From assembly GCA_023700945.1 (NCBI GenBank), contig JAMPXY010000005.1, forward strand, positions 1 through 49,018: a stretch of 49,018 nucleotides of DNA, read 5' to 3'. The translations under genes and the position numbers were made by a program. Positions 17,831 through 25,969 of this stretch are shown piece after piece. The notes beneath the pieces were generated by a model that had not been told where the DNA came from, searched no databases, and worked only from the letters and a program-made list of their open reading frames with translations. Position 1 is the first letter of the stretch, and the number at the start of each line of letters is the position of its first letter. Origin of the DNA: Alphaproteobacteria bacterium (GTDB taxonomy: Bacteria; Pseudomonadota; Alphaproteobacteria; Micavibrionales; Micavibrionaceae).

Positions 17831-19165
17831 ATGTCATTCATGGTACCGCCTGCCGAACCTTACAAAAAAGCACGCTTGAGCGATGCGCACGATTCTCTGT
17901 TGGCGCACGAAAGTGCGGGCCTGATTCAGCGTTATATTTTCCCCAAAGATACAGTGCTTTTCCGCAAGGGCGAGGCCCGGCAATGCGCTTACCTGATTGA
18001 TAGTGGCCGGGTGGATATTATCGGCAATGATGAGGGCGGCGAGGATAAGTTGCTTTGCCATATTGGTGCAGGTGAAATTTTTGGTGAAATGGCGCTGGTG
18101 GACGATACGCCGCGTACCGCGACTGCGGTGACCGCCGCCGAGTGCGAAATTTTCATCATTCCCCGCGATGCCTTGCATAACCGTTTGCAGGGTCTTGATC
18201 CGATTATAAGCCTGCTGATTAGTCTATTGATTGAACGTTATCGCATGACGCGGATTCATCTACCTGAATCCCTGAAACAGGATAGCCAGAACGAAAGATT
18301 TATCCAGAAACTGCAGCATCATCGCCAGTTACCGGCGCGGGCGCTTGAATTACATGATACTGAGGCCCATAAAGAACTCGCCCTGCGTGAGTTGAAGCTT
18401 GAGCAGGAGTTACGGCGCGGTCTGGAGAAGCGCCAATTTGTTCCTTACCTGCAGCCTATCCTTGATTTAACGACCCGTCGGGTTATCGGGTTCGAGGCCT
18501 TAATTCGCTGGCAACATCCAGACAAAGGATTGATTTTTCCCGATCAGTTTATCCCGGTGGCTGAACACACGAACGTCGTCCAGCATCTCGACCGACTGAT
18601 GCTGGAAAAAGCTTGTGAGATTATGCCGCTGCTGGATCAGATTGGCGGTACCGATATGTTTATCAGTGTCAACATGTCGGGTATCAATTTCAGTACGCTG
18701 GATATTGTCCAGTCGATCAGTGATACGATTCGCCGTTATGGCGTTACGCCTTCACGGATCAAGCTTGAAATTACAGAAAGCGCATTGATTATTGATCCGG
18801 CCCATGCCGAGGAAGTTTTGCGGGGCCTTAAGGAGTTGGGCTTGACCATCGCCCTTGATGATTTTGGCACGGGCTATTCTTCACTGGGTTATCTTCACCG
18901 CTTCACAATTGATTCTCTCAAGATTGATCGCTCGTTTGTCTCGCGCTTGCATGACGGGCAAAAAACTCTCGATATCGTGAGTGCTATCATCAGTCTGGCT
19001 CAGGTCTTTCATCTGGAGACGATTGCCGAGGGAATTGAACGGGAAGGTGATGTCTCTACCTTGTGCGATCTGGGTTGCCGGATGGGTCAGGGCTATCTCT
19101 TCAGTAAACCCTTGCCCGTGCAAGAGGCTATCGCCTATGCCGTGAAAGGCGTTTTACCTGTCTAG
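17831..19165 (+). CDS. Cyclic-nucleotide-binding domain / EAL c-di-GMP phosphodiesterase
   Basis: A 444-aa cytosolic two-domain protein. Residues about 28-150 form a CRP/PKA-type cyclic nucleotide-binding domain. The phosphate-binding cassette 'FGEMALVDDTPRTATA' keeps Glu86 and Arg95, so cAMP or cGMP binding is expected. A charged helical linker (about 165-202) leads to an EAL domain. The residues needed for c-di-GMP hydrolysis are present: E222 (EALIRW), N281, E313, D343-D344, K364, E400 and Q420. It is therefore probably an active phosphodiesterase gated by a second cyclic nucleotide. The architecture matches the cAMP-regulated Bd1971 of Bdellovibrio as I remember it. Its stop overlaps that of the converging gene by a CTAG shared on both strands. 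Confidence 0.93.
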   Translation: MSFMVPPAEPYKKARLSDAHDSLLAHESAGLIQRYIFPKDTVLFRKGEARQCAYLIDSGRVDIIGNDEGGEDKLLCHIGAGEIFGEMALVDDTPRTATAVTAAECEIFIIPRDALHNRLQGLDPIISLLISLLIERYRMTRIHLPESLKQDSQNERFIQKLQHHRQLPARALELHDTEAHKELALRELKLEQELRRGLEKRQFVPYLQPILDLTTRRVIGFEALIRWQHPDKGLIFPDQFIPVAEHTNVVQHLDRLMLEKACEIMPLLDQIGGTDMFISVNMSGINFSTLDIVQSISDTIRRYGVTPSRIKLEITESALIIDPAHAEEVLRGLKELGLTIALDDFGTGYSSLGYLHRFTIDSLKIDRSFVSRLHDGQKTLDIVSAIISLAQVFHLETIAEGIEREGDVSTLCDLGCRMGQGYLFSKPLPVQEAIAYAVKGVLPV

Positions 19166-19977
19166 GGTGCCAGAGCAATGTGGTAATTTTTTGTGACTTT
19201 ACCCTGCAGGCGGATCAGAATTTCACCATTAAAGACCTCGAGCCATGACCAGGCCCGTGCCGGGATCCGGTAATGCTTTTGATACATCTGAGTCAATGAT
19301 TGTTGAGAGACATAATGGATGCCGTTAATCTGGCTGCGGTGATTGCGGTGGACATGGCCGCTCATGCATAAGACAACCCGACCACTATCTTCCAGTACTT
19401 GCCTGATCTTGTTTGATTCTGATAAGTGAAAGCGCATGGCAATTTGCTCATGCGGATTAGGGGTGGCCGGGGGTTCATGATCAAGCGGGATATGTGAGAA
19501 CATCAAAGTGCGTTTATCGGTGGCGGACAGATCCTGACGCAGCCAGTCGATATCTTCGGGTCGGACATGCAGGCCGTAAGCGTCGCGAATAATCTCCGGG
19601 TTCCAGAACAACAGGTGAAAATCACCCCGATCCAGACTCCAAGATGTGGCTGGATTACCGGTAATCTGTTCGTTGTCGGCCCGTGTCAGGAACCGCACAT
19701 CGTGATTGCCGATCACGGTGTAGACCGGGGCGTTGATGCGGCTGAAGTAGGTTTGCAAAGCTTCCATGCAACTACGGTCATCGCGGGGGTTGCGCCCTGA
19801 AATACGGTCACCGATATCGACGACAAAATCAGGCTGATATAAGGCAGCGGCTTTGGTGAAGGCAGTCATCAGGCGCGGGGCTTTGCTGCCCAGTTTTGAT
19901 CCGATATCGATACCGTAATGAATGTCGGTAATGATTCCGGCCTTGAGTAGCGGGATTTTGCGTGCTCGTTTCCCCAT
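19162..19977 (-). CDS. Calcineurin-like metallophosphoesterase
   Basis: A 271-aa soluble phosphoesterase with all metal-site motifs in order: 'TDIHYG' (DxH), 'VDIGDRISG' (GDR), 'VIGNHDVRF' (GNHD), 'FSHIPL' (H) and 'SGHVHRN' (GHVH). The substrate is unknown. The class includes cyclic nucleotide and nucleotide phosphodiesterases. It overlaps tadA by 1 nt (TGATG), so the two are cotranscribed. It converges on the EAL gene, sharing a palindromic CTAG as stop on both strands. A role with the cyclic-nucleotide EAL protein is tempting but unsupported. Confidence 0.88.
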   Translation of the reverse strand: MGKRARKIPLLKAGIITDIHYGIDIGSKLGSKAPRLMTAFTKAAALYQPDFVVDIGDRISGRNPRDDRSCMEALQTYFSRINAPVYTVIGNHDVRFLTRADNEQITGNPATSWSLDRGDFHLLFWNPEIIRDAYGLHVRPEDIDWLRQDLSATDKRTLMFSHIPLDHEPPATPNPHEQIAMRFHLSESNKIRQVLEDSGRVVLCMSGHVHRNHRSQINGIHYVSQQSLTQMYQKHYRIPARAWSWLEVFNGEILIRLQGKVTKNYHIALAP

Positions 19978-20435
19978 CAGCGCCCCCGCCGTGCGGCAAA
20001 GAATGATTTCAGAATGGTGCTACACTCTTCATTGGGCATATAGGCTGTTTCAGGCTTGTGATGACAGGTTGGTTGTTCATAGAAACGGCCACCATGCAGG
20101 ATACCACCACCCTTGGGGTCGTGCGCGCCGAAAACAACCCGTCGGATCCGGGCAAAACTGATGGCGGCGGTGCACATCGCACAGGGTTCGAGTGTCACAT
20201 AAAGCTCGTAATTCGGAATGCGCTGCGCCTCTTCATGCAGGCAGGCGCGGCGGATGACCTCGATCTCGGCATGAGCCGTGGGGTCGGCGGCAGTGATGGT
20301 ATTGTTTCCTCCACTAAAAATCTGCCCGGTTTGGGAGTGGACCAGCACTGCGCCAATCGGCACTTCTGCACGATCACCTGCTTTGCGCGCTTCCGCCAAG
20401 GCTAAAGCCATATAATAGTCGTCAGAATGCTGCAT
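19977..20435 (-). CDS. tadA: tRNA-specific adenosine deaminase TadA
   Basis: Deaminates A34 to inosine in tRNA-Arg(ACG). The catalytic Zn motifs are 'TAHAEIEVIRRA' (HAE) and 'LEPCAMCTAA' (PCxxC). The track's 253-aa ORF runs 101 codons upstream into the divergent rluB, and that part is an artefact. The Met at 20435 gives 152 aa, the usual TadA length, although its SD (AGGG) is very close. The gene is divergent from rluB, 90 bp apart. Confidence 0.93.
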   Translation of the reverse strand: MQHSDDYYMALALAEARKAGDRAEVPIGAVLVHSQTGQIFSGGNNTITAADPTAHAEIEVIRRACLHEEAQRIPNYELYVTLEPCAMCTAAISFARIRRVVFGAHDPKGGGILHGGRFYEQPTCHHKPETAYMPNEECSTILKSFFAARRGR

Positions 20436-20525
20436 ACCCTGTTCTAGCGCGAAGGCCTCCCCGGGCAAAACAAAAATTTCTGAATTCTCCTTCGCTTCCG
20501 TCAGTCTTCGCGGTAAAAGGAGGGT

Positions 20526-21269
20526 ATGAGTGCGCCGAAGGAACGTATTGCCAAGATTATCGCCCGTGCCGGGGTCTGTTCGCGGCGCGATGCTGAACGC
20601 TTGATCGGCGAGGGCCGGGTTACGGTCAATGGTCAGGTTCTGGAAACCCCGGCATTTCTTGTCGCTGTGAGTGATGATATTCGAGTTGATGGCAAAACCA
20701 TCCCCCGGCCCGATACCACCCGTCTGTTTTTGTATCACAAGCCTGCCGGACTGGTGACCACGGCCCGTGATGAACAGGGTCGCGCTACTGTGTTCGATGA
20801 CCTGCCGTCTGATTTGCCGCGCTTGATTTCTGTGGGGCGGCTTGATCTGAATACCGAAGGGTTGCTGCTGCTGACCAATGACGGGGCGCTATCGCGCTAT
20901 CTTGAACTGCCCTCGACCGGGTGGGAACGTCTTTACCGTGTCCGGGCCTATGGTACGCCAAGCGAATCCGATATCGAGGCATTGGGAGCGGGGATTACCT
21001 ACAAGGGGGTGCATTATGGCCCGGTCAGGGTCACGCTTGACCGCGGACGCGGCGATAATAGCTGGATGACAATTTCCCTGCATGAAGGCAAAAACCGTGA
21101 AATCCGTAACGTGATGGAGTCGATAGGGTTGCGCGTTAACCGCCTGATCCGGGTCTCCTACGGCCCGTTCATCTTGGGGGATTTGCCGCCGGGGGCGGTG
21201 GTGGAGATCAAGGCTGCGGAACTGTATAAGAAGCTGGCCGATTTTTTCAGACAACAGCGCTTGTCATGA
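20526..21269 (+). CDS. rluB: Ribosomal pseudouridine synthase (RluB/RsuA family)
   Basis: Modifies a uridine in rRNA, most likely U2605 of 23S by analogy with RluB. An N-terminal S4 RNA-binding domain ('RIAKIIARAGVCSRRDAERLI') is followed by the catalytic domain, with the nucleophilic Asp in 'SVGRLDLNTEGLLLLTNDG' and 'LHEGKNREIRNVME'. At 247 aa it lacks the long tails common in other alphaproteobacterial RluB proteins. A strong AAAGGAGG lies just before the ATG. It overlaps rsmD by ATGA. Confidence 0.92.
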   Translation: MSAPKERIAKIIARAGVCSRRDAERLIGEGRVTVNGQVLETPAFLVAVSDDIRVDGKTIPRPDTTRLFLYHKPAGLVTTARDEQGRATVFDDLPSDLPRLISVGRLDLNTEGLLLLTNDGALSRYLELPSTGWERLYRVRAYGTPSESDIEALGAGITYKGVHYGPVRVTLDRGRGDNSWMTISLHEGKNREIRNVMESIGLRVNRLIRVSYGPFILGDLPPGAVVEIKAAELYKKLADFFRQQRLS

Positions 21270-21826
21270 GAATTACAGCGGGCAGTCATCGTGGGCGTCT
21301 GCTTAAGGTACCACCCGGCACCGCCGTACGGCCTACCACCGATAAGGTGCGTCAGGCGATCTTTAATATTTTGCAGGGTTATGATCTGCCACAGGGGGCT
21401 GCTGTCCTCGATGTCTTTTGTGGGAGTGCGTCTTTAGGTCTTGAGGCGTTATCACGCGGGGCGGCGTCTGCGTTCTTTATTGAAAAAGACCTGCAGCACC
21501 TCAAATACGCTCGCGAGAATGCAGCGGCGTTGGGGTTGGTACCGCGCTGTGATTTTTTGCAGAAGGCGGCACCCGATATCGGGATGCGCCCGCCTGCGGT
21601 TACCCCTGCGGCTTTGGTGTTTCTGGACCCGCCTTACCGGCAGGATCTATTGAGTGGGACACTGGGGCAGATGGTTCAAGGTGGGTGGGTGGCCCCAGCG
21701 GCGGTAATCGTTGCTGAGCATGAAAATCATGCGCCATGCGTTTGGCCACCCGCGTGTCAGTTGCTGGATCAGCGTCGCTATGGCGATACGCAGGTGAGCT
21801 TCGCCCGTTATGCGCCTGCAGGCTGA
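21266..21826 (+). CDS. rsmD: 16S rRNA (guanine966-N2)-methyltransferase RsmD
   Basis: A 186-aa SAM-dependent methyltransferase. It opens with 'MRITAGSHRGRLLKVPPG' and 'VRPTTDKVRQAIFNIL'. The SAM motif is 'VLDVFCGSASLGLEALSRG' and the catalytic motif is 'VFLDPPY'. All are diagnostic. It is coupled to rluB by a 4-bp overlap. Its last 227 bp are overlapped antisense by the reading frame of the HAD gene. Confidence 0.94.
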   Translation: MRITAGSHRGRLLKVPPGTAVRPTTDKVRQAIFNILQGYDLPQGAAVLDVFCGSASLGLEALSRGAASAFFIEKDLQHLKYARENAAALGLVPRCDFLQKAAPDIGMRPPAVTPAALVFLDPPYRQDLLSGTLGQMVQGGWVAPAAVIVAEHENHAPCVWPPACQLLDQRRYGDTQVSFARYAPAG

Positions 21827-22754
21827 AAGCCGGGCCCTTGATAAATTTGAAATGAGTCATGAGTTCGCCAATATCGCACGCGAGCGTGTGCGTAGGGTCG
21901 CTGTGCTGGTTGAAGCAAGCAACAATCGATGCCAGGCCATACTGGAACTTGGGGGAAGCTATCTTTTGCGCGGTGGCAACTGTGACCGGATCAATCTCGG
22001 CACCAAAGCGGCACCAGGCAAAATCCATAGCCAAAGGCCGGGCGCTACCGCCGTCTTTGGCGGTGTCGCCGACCATCAACGCGCGTTTGGCCGGGACGCC
22101 AAAATCCTTCAGGATAATCAAGCCGTGATCAATCGAGGGTTTGTAGACCAGATCTTGCCACAGGGTCATGTTACGTTTCATGCGGTGAACAAAAGGTAGA
22201 TCCACGTCTTTCAGAATATCAAAATCTTGCTCGATACTGGGCTGGCAATAATAATGGTCGAACAGATCAAGCAGATCATGTTCATCGCTTATTTGCCCTT
22301 GTTTGCGGGCGTTGCGGGCCAGCAACCAGGTGCGGCGGATCAGTGAAGACGCCTCGGTGTCGGTATAGATCGCGGTCGCCGTGCCTTGGGCCTTGATCGC
22401 TGTTAAGGCTGTGACTGTGCCATCATAAAAGAACGTCATTTCCTTTTGTCGCTGGAACCAGATCTGGCGCAAATAATGTTTGGTGATGTCTTTGCGGTAT
22501 TGGTCATAGGGATCTTGCGGGCGGGGCAGCACGCCTTCGCGGTCGAGCCATTCGGTCAGGCTACCGAAATCGCTGAAGCGGTATTGGCTGGGGGCGCGGC
22601 GGATGGCCTCGATGGTTTTTTCTTCGTCGAGGCCAAATTCATCGACCATCAGGCGCACAGCGGCCAGCGTGGCCTCACCCCAGCATTTCAGGGAGTTGGT
22701 CAGGGTATTGTCGAGGTCGAAAATGACCAGCTCTTTCGTGCGCTTGCGGGGCAT
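21600..22754 (-). CDS. HAD-superfamily hydrolase with a C-terminal extension antisense to rsmD
   Basis: A haloacid dehalogenase fold phosphatase. Motif I is 'FDLDNTLTNS', motif II is in 'TAIYTDTEAS', the motif III Lys is in 'LVYKPSIDHG', and motif IV is 'MVGDTAKDGGSA'. A large helical cap lies between motifs I and II. The recognisable domain ends near residue 300 ('GELMTHFKFIKG'). The frame then stays open for about 76 more codons, fully antisense to the end of rsmD. The tail is Pro/Ala/Ser/His-rich, as expected for an antisense frame. The tail may be real, or a nearby stop may have been lost or hidden by a frameshift. The substrate is unknown. No strong SD. Confidence 0.8.
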   Translation of the reverse strand: MPRKRTKELVIFDLDNTLTNSLKCWGEATLAAVRLMVDEFGLDEEKTIEAIRRAPSQYRFSDFGSLTEWLDREGVLPRPQDPYDQYRKDITKHYLRQIWFQRQKEMTFFYDGTVTALTAIKAQGTATAIYTDTEASSLIRRTWLLARNARKQGQISDEHDLLDLFDHYYCQPSIEQDFDILKDVDLPFVHRMKRNMTLWQDLVYKPSIDHGLIILKDFGVPAKRALMVGDTAKDGGSARPLAMDFAWCRFGAEIDPVTVATAQKIASPKFQYGLASIVACFNQHSDPTHTLACDIGELMTHFKFIKGPAFSLQAHNGRSSPAYRHSDADPATDTRVAKRMAHDFHAQQRLPPLGPPTHLEPSAPVSHSIDPAGKAGPETPKPQG

Positions 22755-22810
22755 CGCCGGAGATTAGGGAAAGTACCGGGAAAAGGCAAAAAAAATCAGG
22801 CGCGGGGCGC

Positions 22811-23638
22811 TTAAGCCAGCACGCCGTTATGGATCAGCACCAGCAGGACAATCCCCAGCAGCACCCGGTAGATCACAAAGGGCAGGAAGCTGTGACTGGT
22901 CAACCACTTCATCAGAAAATGAACTGCCCCCAGAGCGGCTAAAAACGCGACAATGACGCCAACAGCGACATCAAAGAGCATCGCTGCATTGGGGTTGGCT
23001 AACAGGTCAAGAATCCCGATGGCTCCAGCAGCAGATATGGAAATTGTGGCCAGCAGGAAGGAAAAACGGGCGGCCTCAAGCCTTGAGAACCCCAGGGCCC
23101 GGGCGGCGGTCATGGTGATGCCCGAGCGGCTGGTGCCGGGGATCAGTGCCAGCATCTGTGCCAGACCGATCAGGACAGCATCCTTGAAACCCAGTGTTTC
23201 CACGGTGCGGGTGGTCGGCATGAAACGGTCGGCTAGCCCGAGTGCGATCCCGAAAATAATCAGTGACCAAGCCGCCACCGGCAGCGAGCGGGCCCAGGCA
23301 GGCTCGAGCAGATGGAGCACCAGCCCGAGTGCCAGCACCGGGATCGATCCAACCAGTAAAAATCCGACCAGTTTGACCTCGCGGACATCCTTGGTTTGGC
23401 CGGTCGCTACGCGCAAACAGCCCTGCAGCATCGCGATGATATCCTTGCGGCAATAAAGGATGATGGCGGCTAATGTTCCGACATGTACGGCAATGTCCAT
23501 CGTCAGGGTTTCATCCCACATATTACCGCTGTTCCCGAGCAAATGGTGGGTCAGGATCAGATGGCCGCTTGAGCTGATCGGCAGAAATTCGGAAATACCC
23601 TGAACAATAGCCAGAATAACAATATGGAGGAGGGGCAT
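22811..23638 (-). CDS. uppP: Undecaprenyl-diphosphatase UppP (BacA)
   Basis: Recycles the undecaprenyl pyrophosphate carrier for peptidoglycan and other wall polymers. It is a polytopic inner-membrane protein of 275 aa. Both active-site signatures are present: 'QGISEFLPISSSGHL' near the N-terminus and 'LIPGTSRSGITMTAAR' in the second half. Length and hydrophobic profile fit. It is divergent from the small membrane protein at 23759. Confidence 0.96.
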   Translation of the reverse strand: MPLLHIVILAIVQGISEFLPISSSGHLILTHHLLGNSGNMWDETLTMDIAVHVGTLAAIILYCRKDIIAMLQGCLRVATGQTKDVREVKLVGFLLVGSIPVLALGLVLHLLEPAWARSLPVAAWSLIIFGIALGLADRFMPTTRTVETLGFKDAVLIGLAQMLALIPGTSRSGITMTAARALGFSRLEAARFSFLLATISISAAGAIGILDLLANPNAAMLFDVAVGVIVAFLAALGAVHFLMKWLTSHSFLPFVIYRVLLGIVLLVLIHNGVLA

Positions 23639-23758
23639 GAGGAAAACCAGTGAAACGAACGTCAGACCATGCCACCTTAGGGTAAAATTTCACCAGCGTC
23701 CATGTAGACTTTGCCGGGTCTTTCACGTTATTTTAGATGGTCAATTCGTGGGGGATCG

Positions 23759-23971
23759 ATGGTCTATGTCGTTGCCATTGTGGGCTTTATCGCTGGGTTT
23801 GCTCTGGCTTTGCAGATTGTCGGCTATTTGCTGCGCGACCGGCCGCGCGATGAGTTGCTCACCAACCGTGGCTTGCGCATGACTTATGGACTCTTGGCGT
23901 GGGCGATCGCGGCCCTGACCAGTTACTGCGCTATCGCTGTGTTCAGGTTTTATTTTCCCGAAGCTAGCTAA
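23759..23971 (+). CDS. Small two-helix membrane protein
   Basis: A 70-aa protein with two hydrophobic helices ('VYVVAIVGFIAGFALALQIVG' and 'YGLLAWAIAALTSYCAIAVF') joined by a charged loop (RDRPRDE), which suggests a hairpin in the inner membrane with the loop in the cytoplasm. I start it at ATG 23759, just after GGGGGA. The track start at 23711 lacks an SD. Function unknown. Confidence 0.65.
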   Translation: MVYVVAIVGFIAGFALALQIVGYLLRDRPRDELLTNRGLRMTYGLLAWAIAALTSYCAIAVFRFYFPEAS

Positions 23972-23987
23972 GGATAGCTCCTTGTAT

Positions 23988-24017
23988 TTGACTTGTCTTT
24001 GCTGCACTGCGTACTAA
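23988..24017 (+). promoter_or_regulatory. Candidate sigma-70 promoter of the yceI operon
   Basis: TTGACT (23988-23993) and TACTAA (24012-24017) are separated by 18 bp. They lie just after the small membrane protein gene and 56 bp before the first yceI ATG. This is by inspection only. Confidence 0.4.
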
Positions 24018-24072
24018 CTTTATCAGATATTACTTACCTTAAGCCTCTCGATAGAAAAGGACGTCTTTATCC

Positions 24073-24690
24073 ATGATTCGTAAAATTTCGACCCTGGCGC
24101 TCGGCGCTGCCGTGGCCCTGACTGTTGGTGTTTCTGGCGTACAGGCCGCGCCTATGACGTACACGCTGGACAATCCGCACACCCAGATCGTGTTTAGCGT
24201 CAGCCATCTCGGGTTTTCCCATTCTATGGGCAAGTTCACCGATTATGAGGGCAAATTTATTTTTGATCCTGAAAACCCGACGGCTTCTGCGGTTGATGTA
24301 ACGATCAAGGCCGCCAGTGTTGATCTGGCCCATGACAAGTGGAACGATCACTTGAAAAATGCGGATTTTTTCAACGTGGAGAAATTCCCGACCATTACCT
24401 TCAAGAGCACAAAAATTGACACCACCGGGGAAAAGACCGCCGATATAACAGGCGATCTGACTATTTTGGGCGTGACCAAGCCGGTGGTGCTGAAGACGGT
24501 TTACAACAAAACCGACAAGCACCCCTATAGCGGCAAGATGGTGGCGGGGTTCTCGGCAACGGCCAGCATCAAGCGCAGCGATTTTGGTATGACCTATGGG
24601 TTGCCAGGTGTAGCGGATGACGTCAACATTATGCTTGAGGTCGAGGGCATTCAGGACGAGGCCACTGCTTCAACGCCAGCGACGGAGTAA
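24073..24690 (+). CDS. YceI-family periplasmic protein (copy 1)
   Basis: A 205-aa secreted protein with a clear signal peptide (cut after VQA, residue 25) and a YceI lipocalin-like barrel: 'YTLDNPHTQIVFSVSHLGFS', 'FDPENPTASAVDVTIKAASV', 'FFNVEKFPTITFKST', 'ITGDLTILGVTKPV'. YceI proteins bind isoprenoid or ubiquinone-like lipids in a hydrophobic cavity. It is the first gene of a three-gene unit with cytochrome b561 and a second YceI. That supports a redox role at the quinone pool. Confidence 0.93.
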   Translation: MIRKISTLALGAAVALTVGVSGVQAAPMTYTLDNPHTQIVFSVSHLGFSHSMGKFTDYEGKFIFDPENPTASAVDVTIKAASVDLAHDKWNDHLKNADFFNVEKFPTITFKSTKIDTTGEKTADITGDLTILGVTKPVVLKTVYNKTDKHPYSGKMVAGFSATASIKRSDFGMTYGLPGVADDVNIMLEVEGIQDEATASTPATE

Positions 24691-24694
24691 GCAG

Positions 24695-25264
24695 ATGAAC
24701 TGGCGCAACACCGCAGAACGTTACGGCGCGGTCGCTATTGGTTTTCACTGGATCGTGGCCGTTCTGGTGATTACCTTGCTGGCGGTCGGTCTCGTGATGA
24801 CCGATATGAAGCCGGGACCCGATATGTTCAAGATTTATGCAACCCATAAATCGATCGGGATCATGGTTCTGGGTTTGGTGGTGTTGCGTCTTCTGTGGAA
24901 ATTGACCAATCCACGTCCGGCGAGTTTACCCACACACCGGACGTGGGAAAGACTGCTGGCGAAGGCTGTACATTTATTTTTGTACTTTGCAATTATTGCG
25001 ATGCCGCTGTCGGGCTGGATCATGTCATCGGCCAAGGGGTTTCCGGTCAGCGTGTTCGGCTGGTTTACCCTGCCTGATCTGGTGGCCCCGGATAAGGATC
25101 TGTCCAAAGCCGCCAATGAATTTCATGAATTGATTGCCTATACCTTGATTGTCGCGATTGTGCTGCATTTTTCCGGTGCGCTCAAACATCACTTGATTGA
25201 TAAAGATGGAACATTGCGGCGCATGTTGCCGTGCCCTTGTCGCGGTAAAGGGGATCGTGAATGA
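24695..25264 (+). CDS. Cytochrome b561 (CybB-like)
   Basis: A four-helix, di-haem b inner-membrane cytochrome that moves electrons to or from ubiquinone. The true start is ATG 24695 (GGAG at 24684-24687), giving 189 aa. The track start at 24617 lies inside yceI. Candidate haem ligands are His in 'IGFHWIVA', 'YATHKSIG', 'AVHLFLYF', 'EFHELIAY' and 'VLHFSGALKHHL'. It sits between two yceI genes, 4 bp after the first and overlapping the second by ATGA. YceI next to b561 is a known pairing, and two YceI copies around one b561 is less usual. Confidence 0.92.
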   Translation: MNWRNTAERYGAVAIGFHWIVAVLVITLLAVGLVMTDMKPGPDMFKIYATHKSIGIMVLGLVVLRLLWKLTNPRPASLPTHRTWERLLAKAVHLFLYFAIIAMPLSGWIMSSAKGFPVSVFGWFTLPDLVAPDKDLSKAANEFHELIAYTLIVAIVLHFSGALKHHLIDKDGTLRRMLPCPCRGKGDRE

Positions 25265-25878
25265 TTCGTCAGCTTGTCCGTATTTTATTAGTGCTCGTGT
25301 TCGTGGCGTTCAGCGCGCCGCTACAGGCGGCTGATCCGGCACCTGTGTCAGTTCCGGGCTGGGTGATTGACCCGGCATCCAGCCAGCTTGCTTTTGTGGC
25401 GATTCAGCAGGGGGCTGAAATCAAAGGGACTTTTTCCCGTTTCAGTGGCGACATTCATTTTGATCCGGCCCGTCCGCAGGAAAGCCATGCCACGATCAGG
25501 GTCGATATGGCCAGTGTTGACAGCCAAAGCGCGGAGCGTGACCAGTCACTGCAAGGCCCGGACTGGTTTGGCAGCGAATCGTTTCCGGAATCGATATACC
25601 GCGTAGCGAAATTCGAAAAAATCAATGAAAATCAATATATTGCCAAGGGTGAGCTGGTGATTCGCGATTTGAAGCAAGCTCTCGATCTGCCGCTGACCAT
25701 CCATTTTTCCACAGATGAATCCGGGCGGCAGGTTGCTAAGGCTGAAGGTGAAGTGAGCGTGAACCGGCTCGATTATGGGGTAGGCCAAGGGGCGTGGCAG
25801 GATACCCAAGCCGTTGGAAATCCAGTCAAAATCCGTATTTTAGTTATAGCCCACCCGGCTCCTGCCGCGCCGCAATAG
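25261..25878 (+). CDS. YceI-family periplasmic protein (copy 2)
   Basis: 205 aa, with a signal peptide ending LQA (residue 23). The YceI barrel is more divergent than copy 1: 'GWVIDPASSQLAFVAIQQGAEIKGTFSRF', 'IHFDPARPQESHATIRVDMASVDS', 'GPDWFGSESFPESIY'. The ATG overlaps the b561 stop by 4 bp, so expression is coupled. This copy resembles the YceI forms that are often fused to or paired with b561. The two copies probably have different ligands or steps, which is an inference from their divergence. Confidence 0.9.
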   Translation: MIRQLVRILLVLVFVAFSAPLQAADPAPVSVPGWVIDPASSQLAFVAIQQGAEIKGTFSRFSGDIHFDPARPQESHATIRVDMASVDSQSAERDQSLQGPDWFGSESFPESIYRVAKFEKINENQYIAKGELVIRDLKQALDLPLTIHFSTDESGRQVAKAEGEVSVNRLDYGVGQGAWQDTQAVGNPVKIRILVIAHPAPAAPQ

Positions 25879-25969
25879 GAAAAGGCGTAGCCGCAAGCGT
25901 ATAAAAAATCAGTAAAAACAATACGGTTAGGGGTGTTCTTCGCCCTGTCTCTCGGGTAGAGTCCTGTTT

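Noticed and set aside
20436-20738. N-terminal 101 residues of the tadA ORF as given in the track
   Set aside because: They lie antisense to rluB and its promoter, and TadA of normal length starts at 20435.
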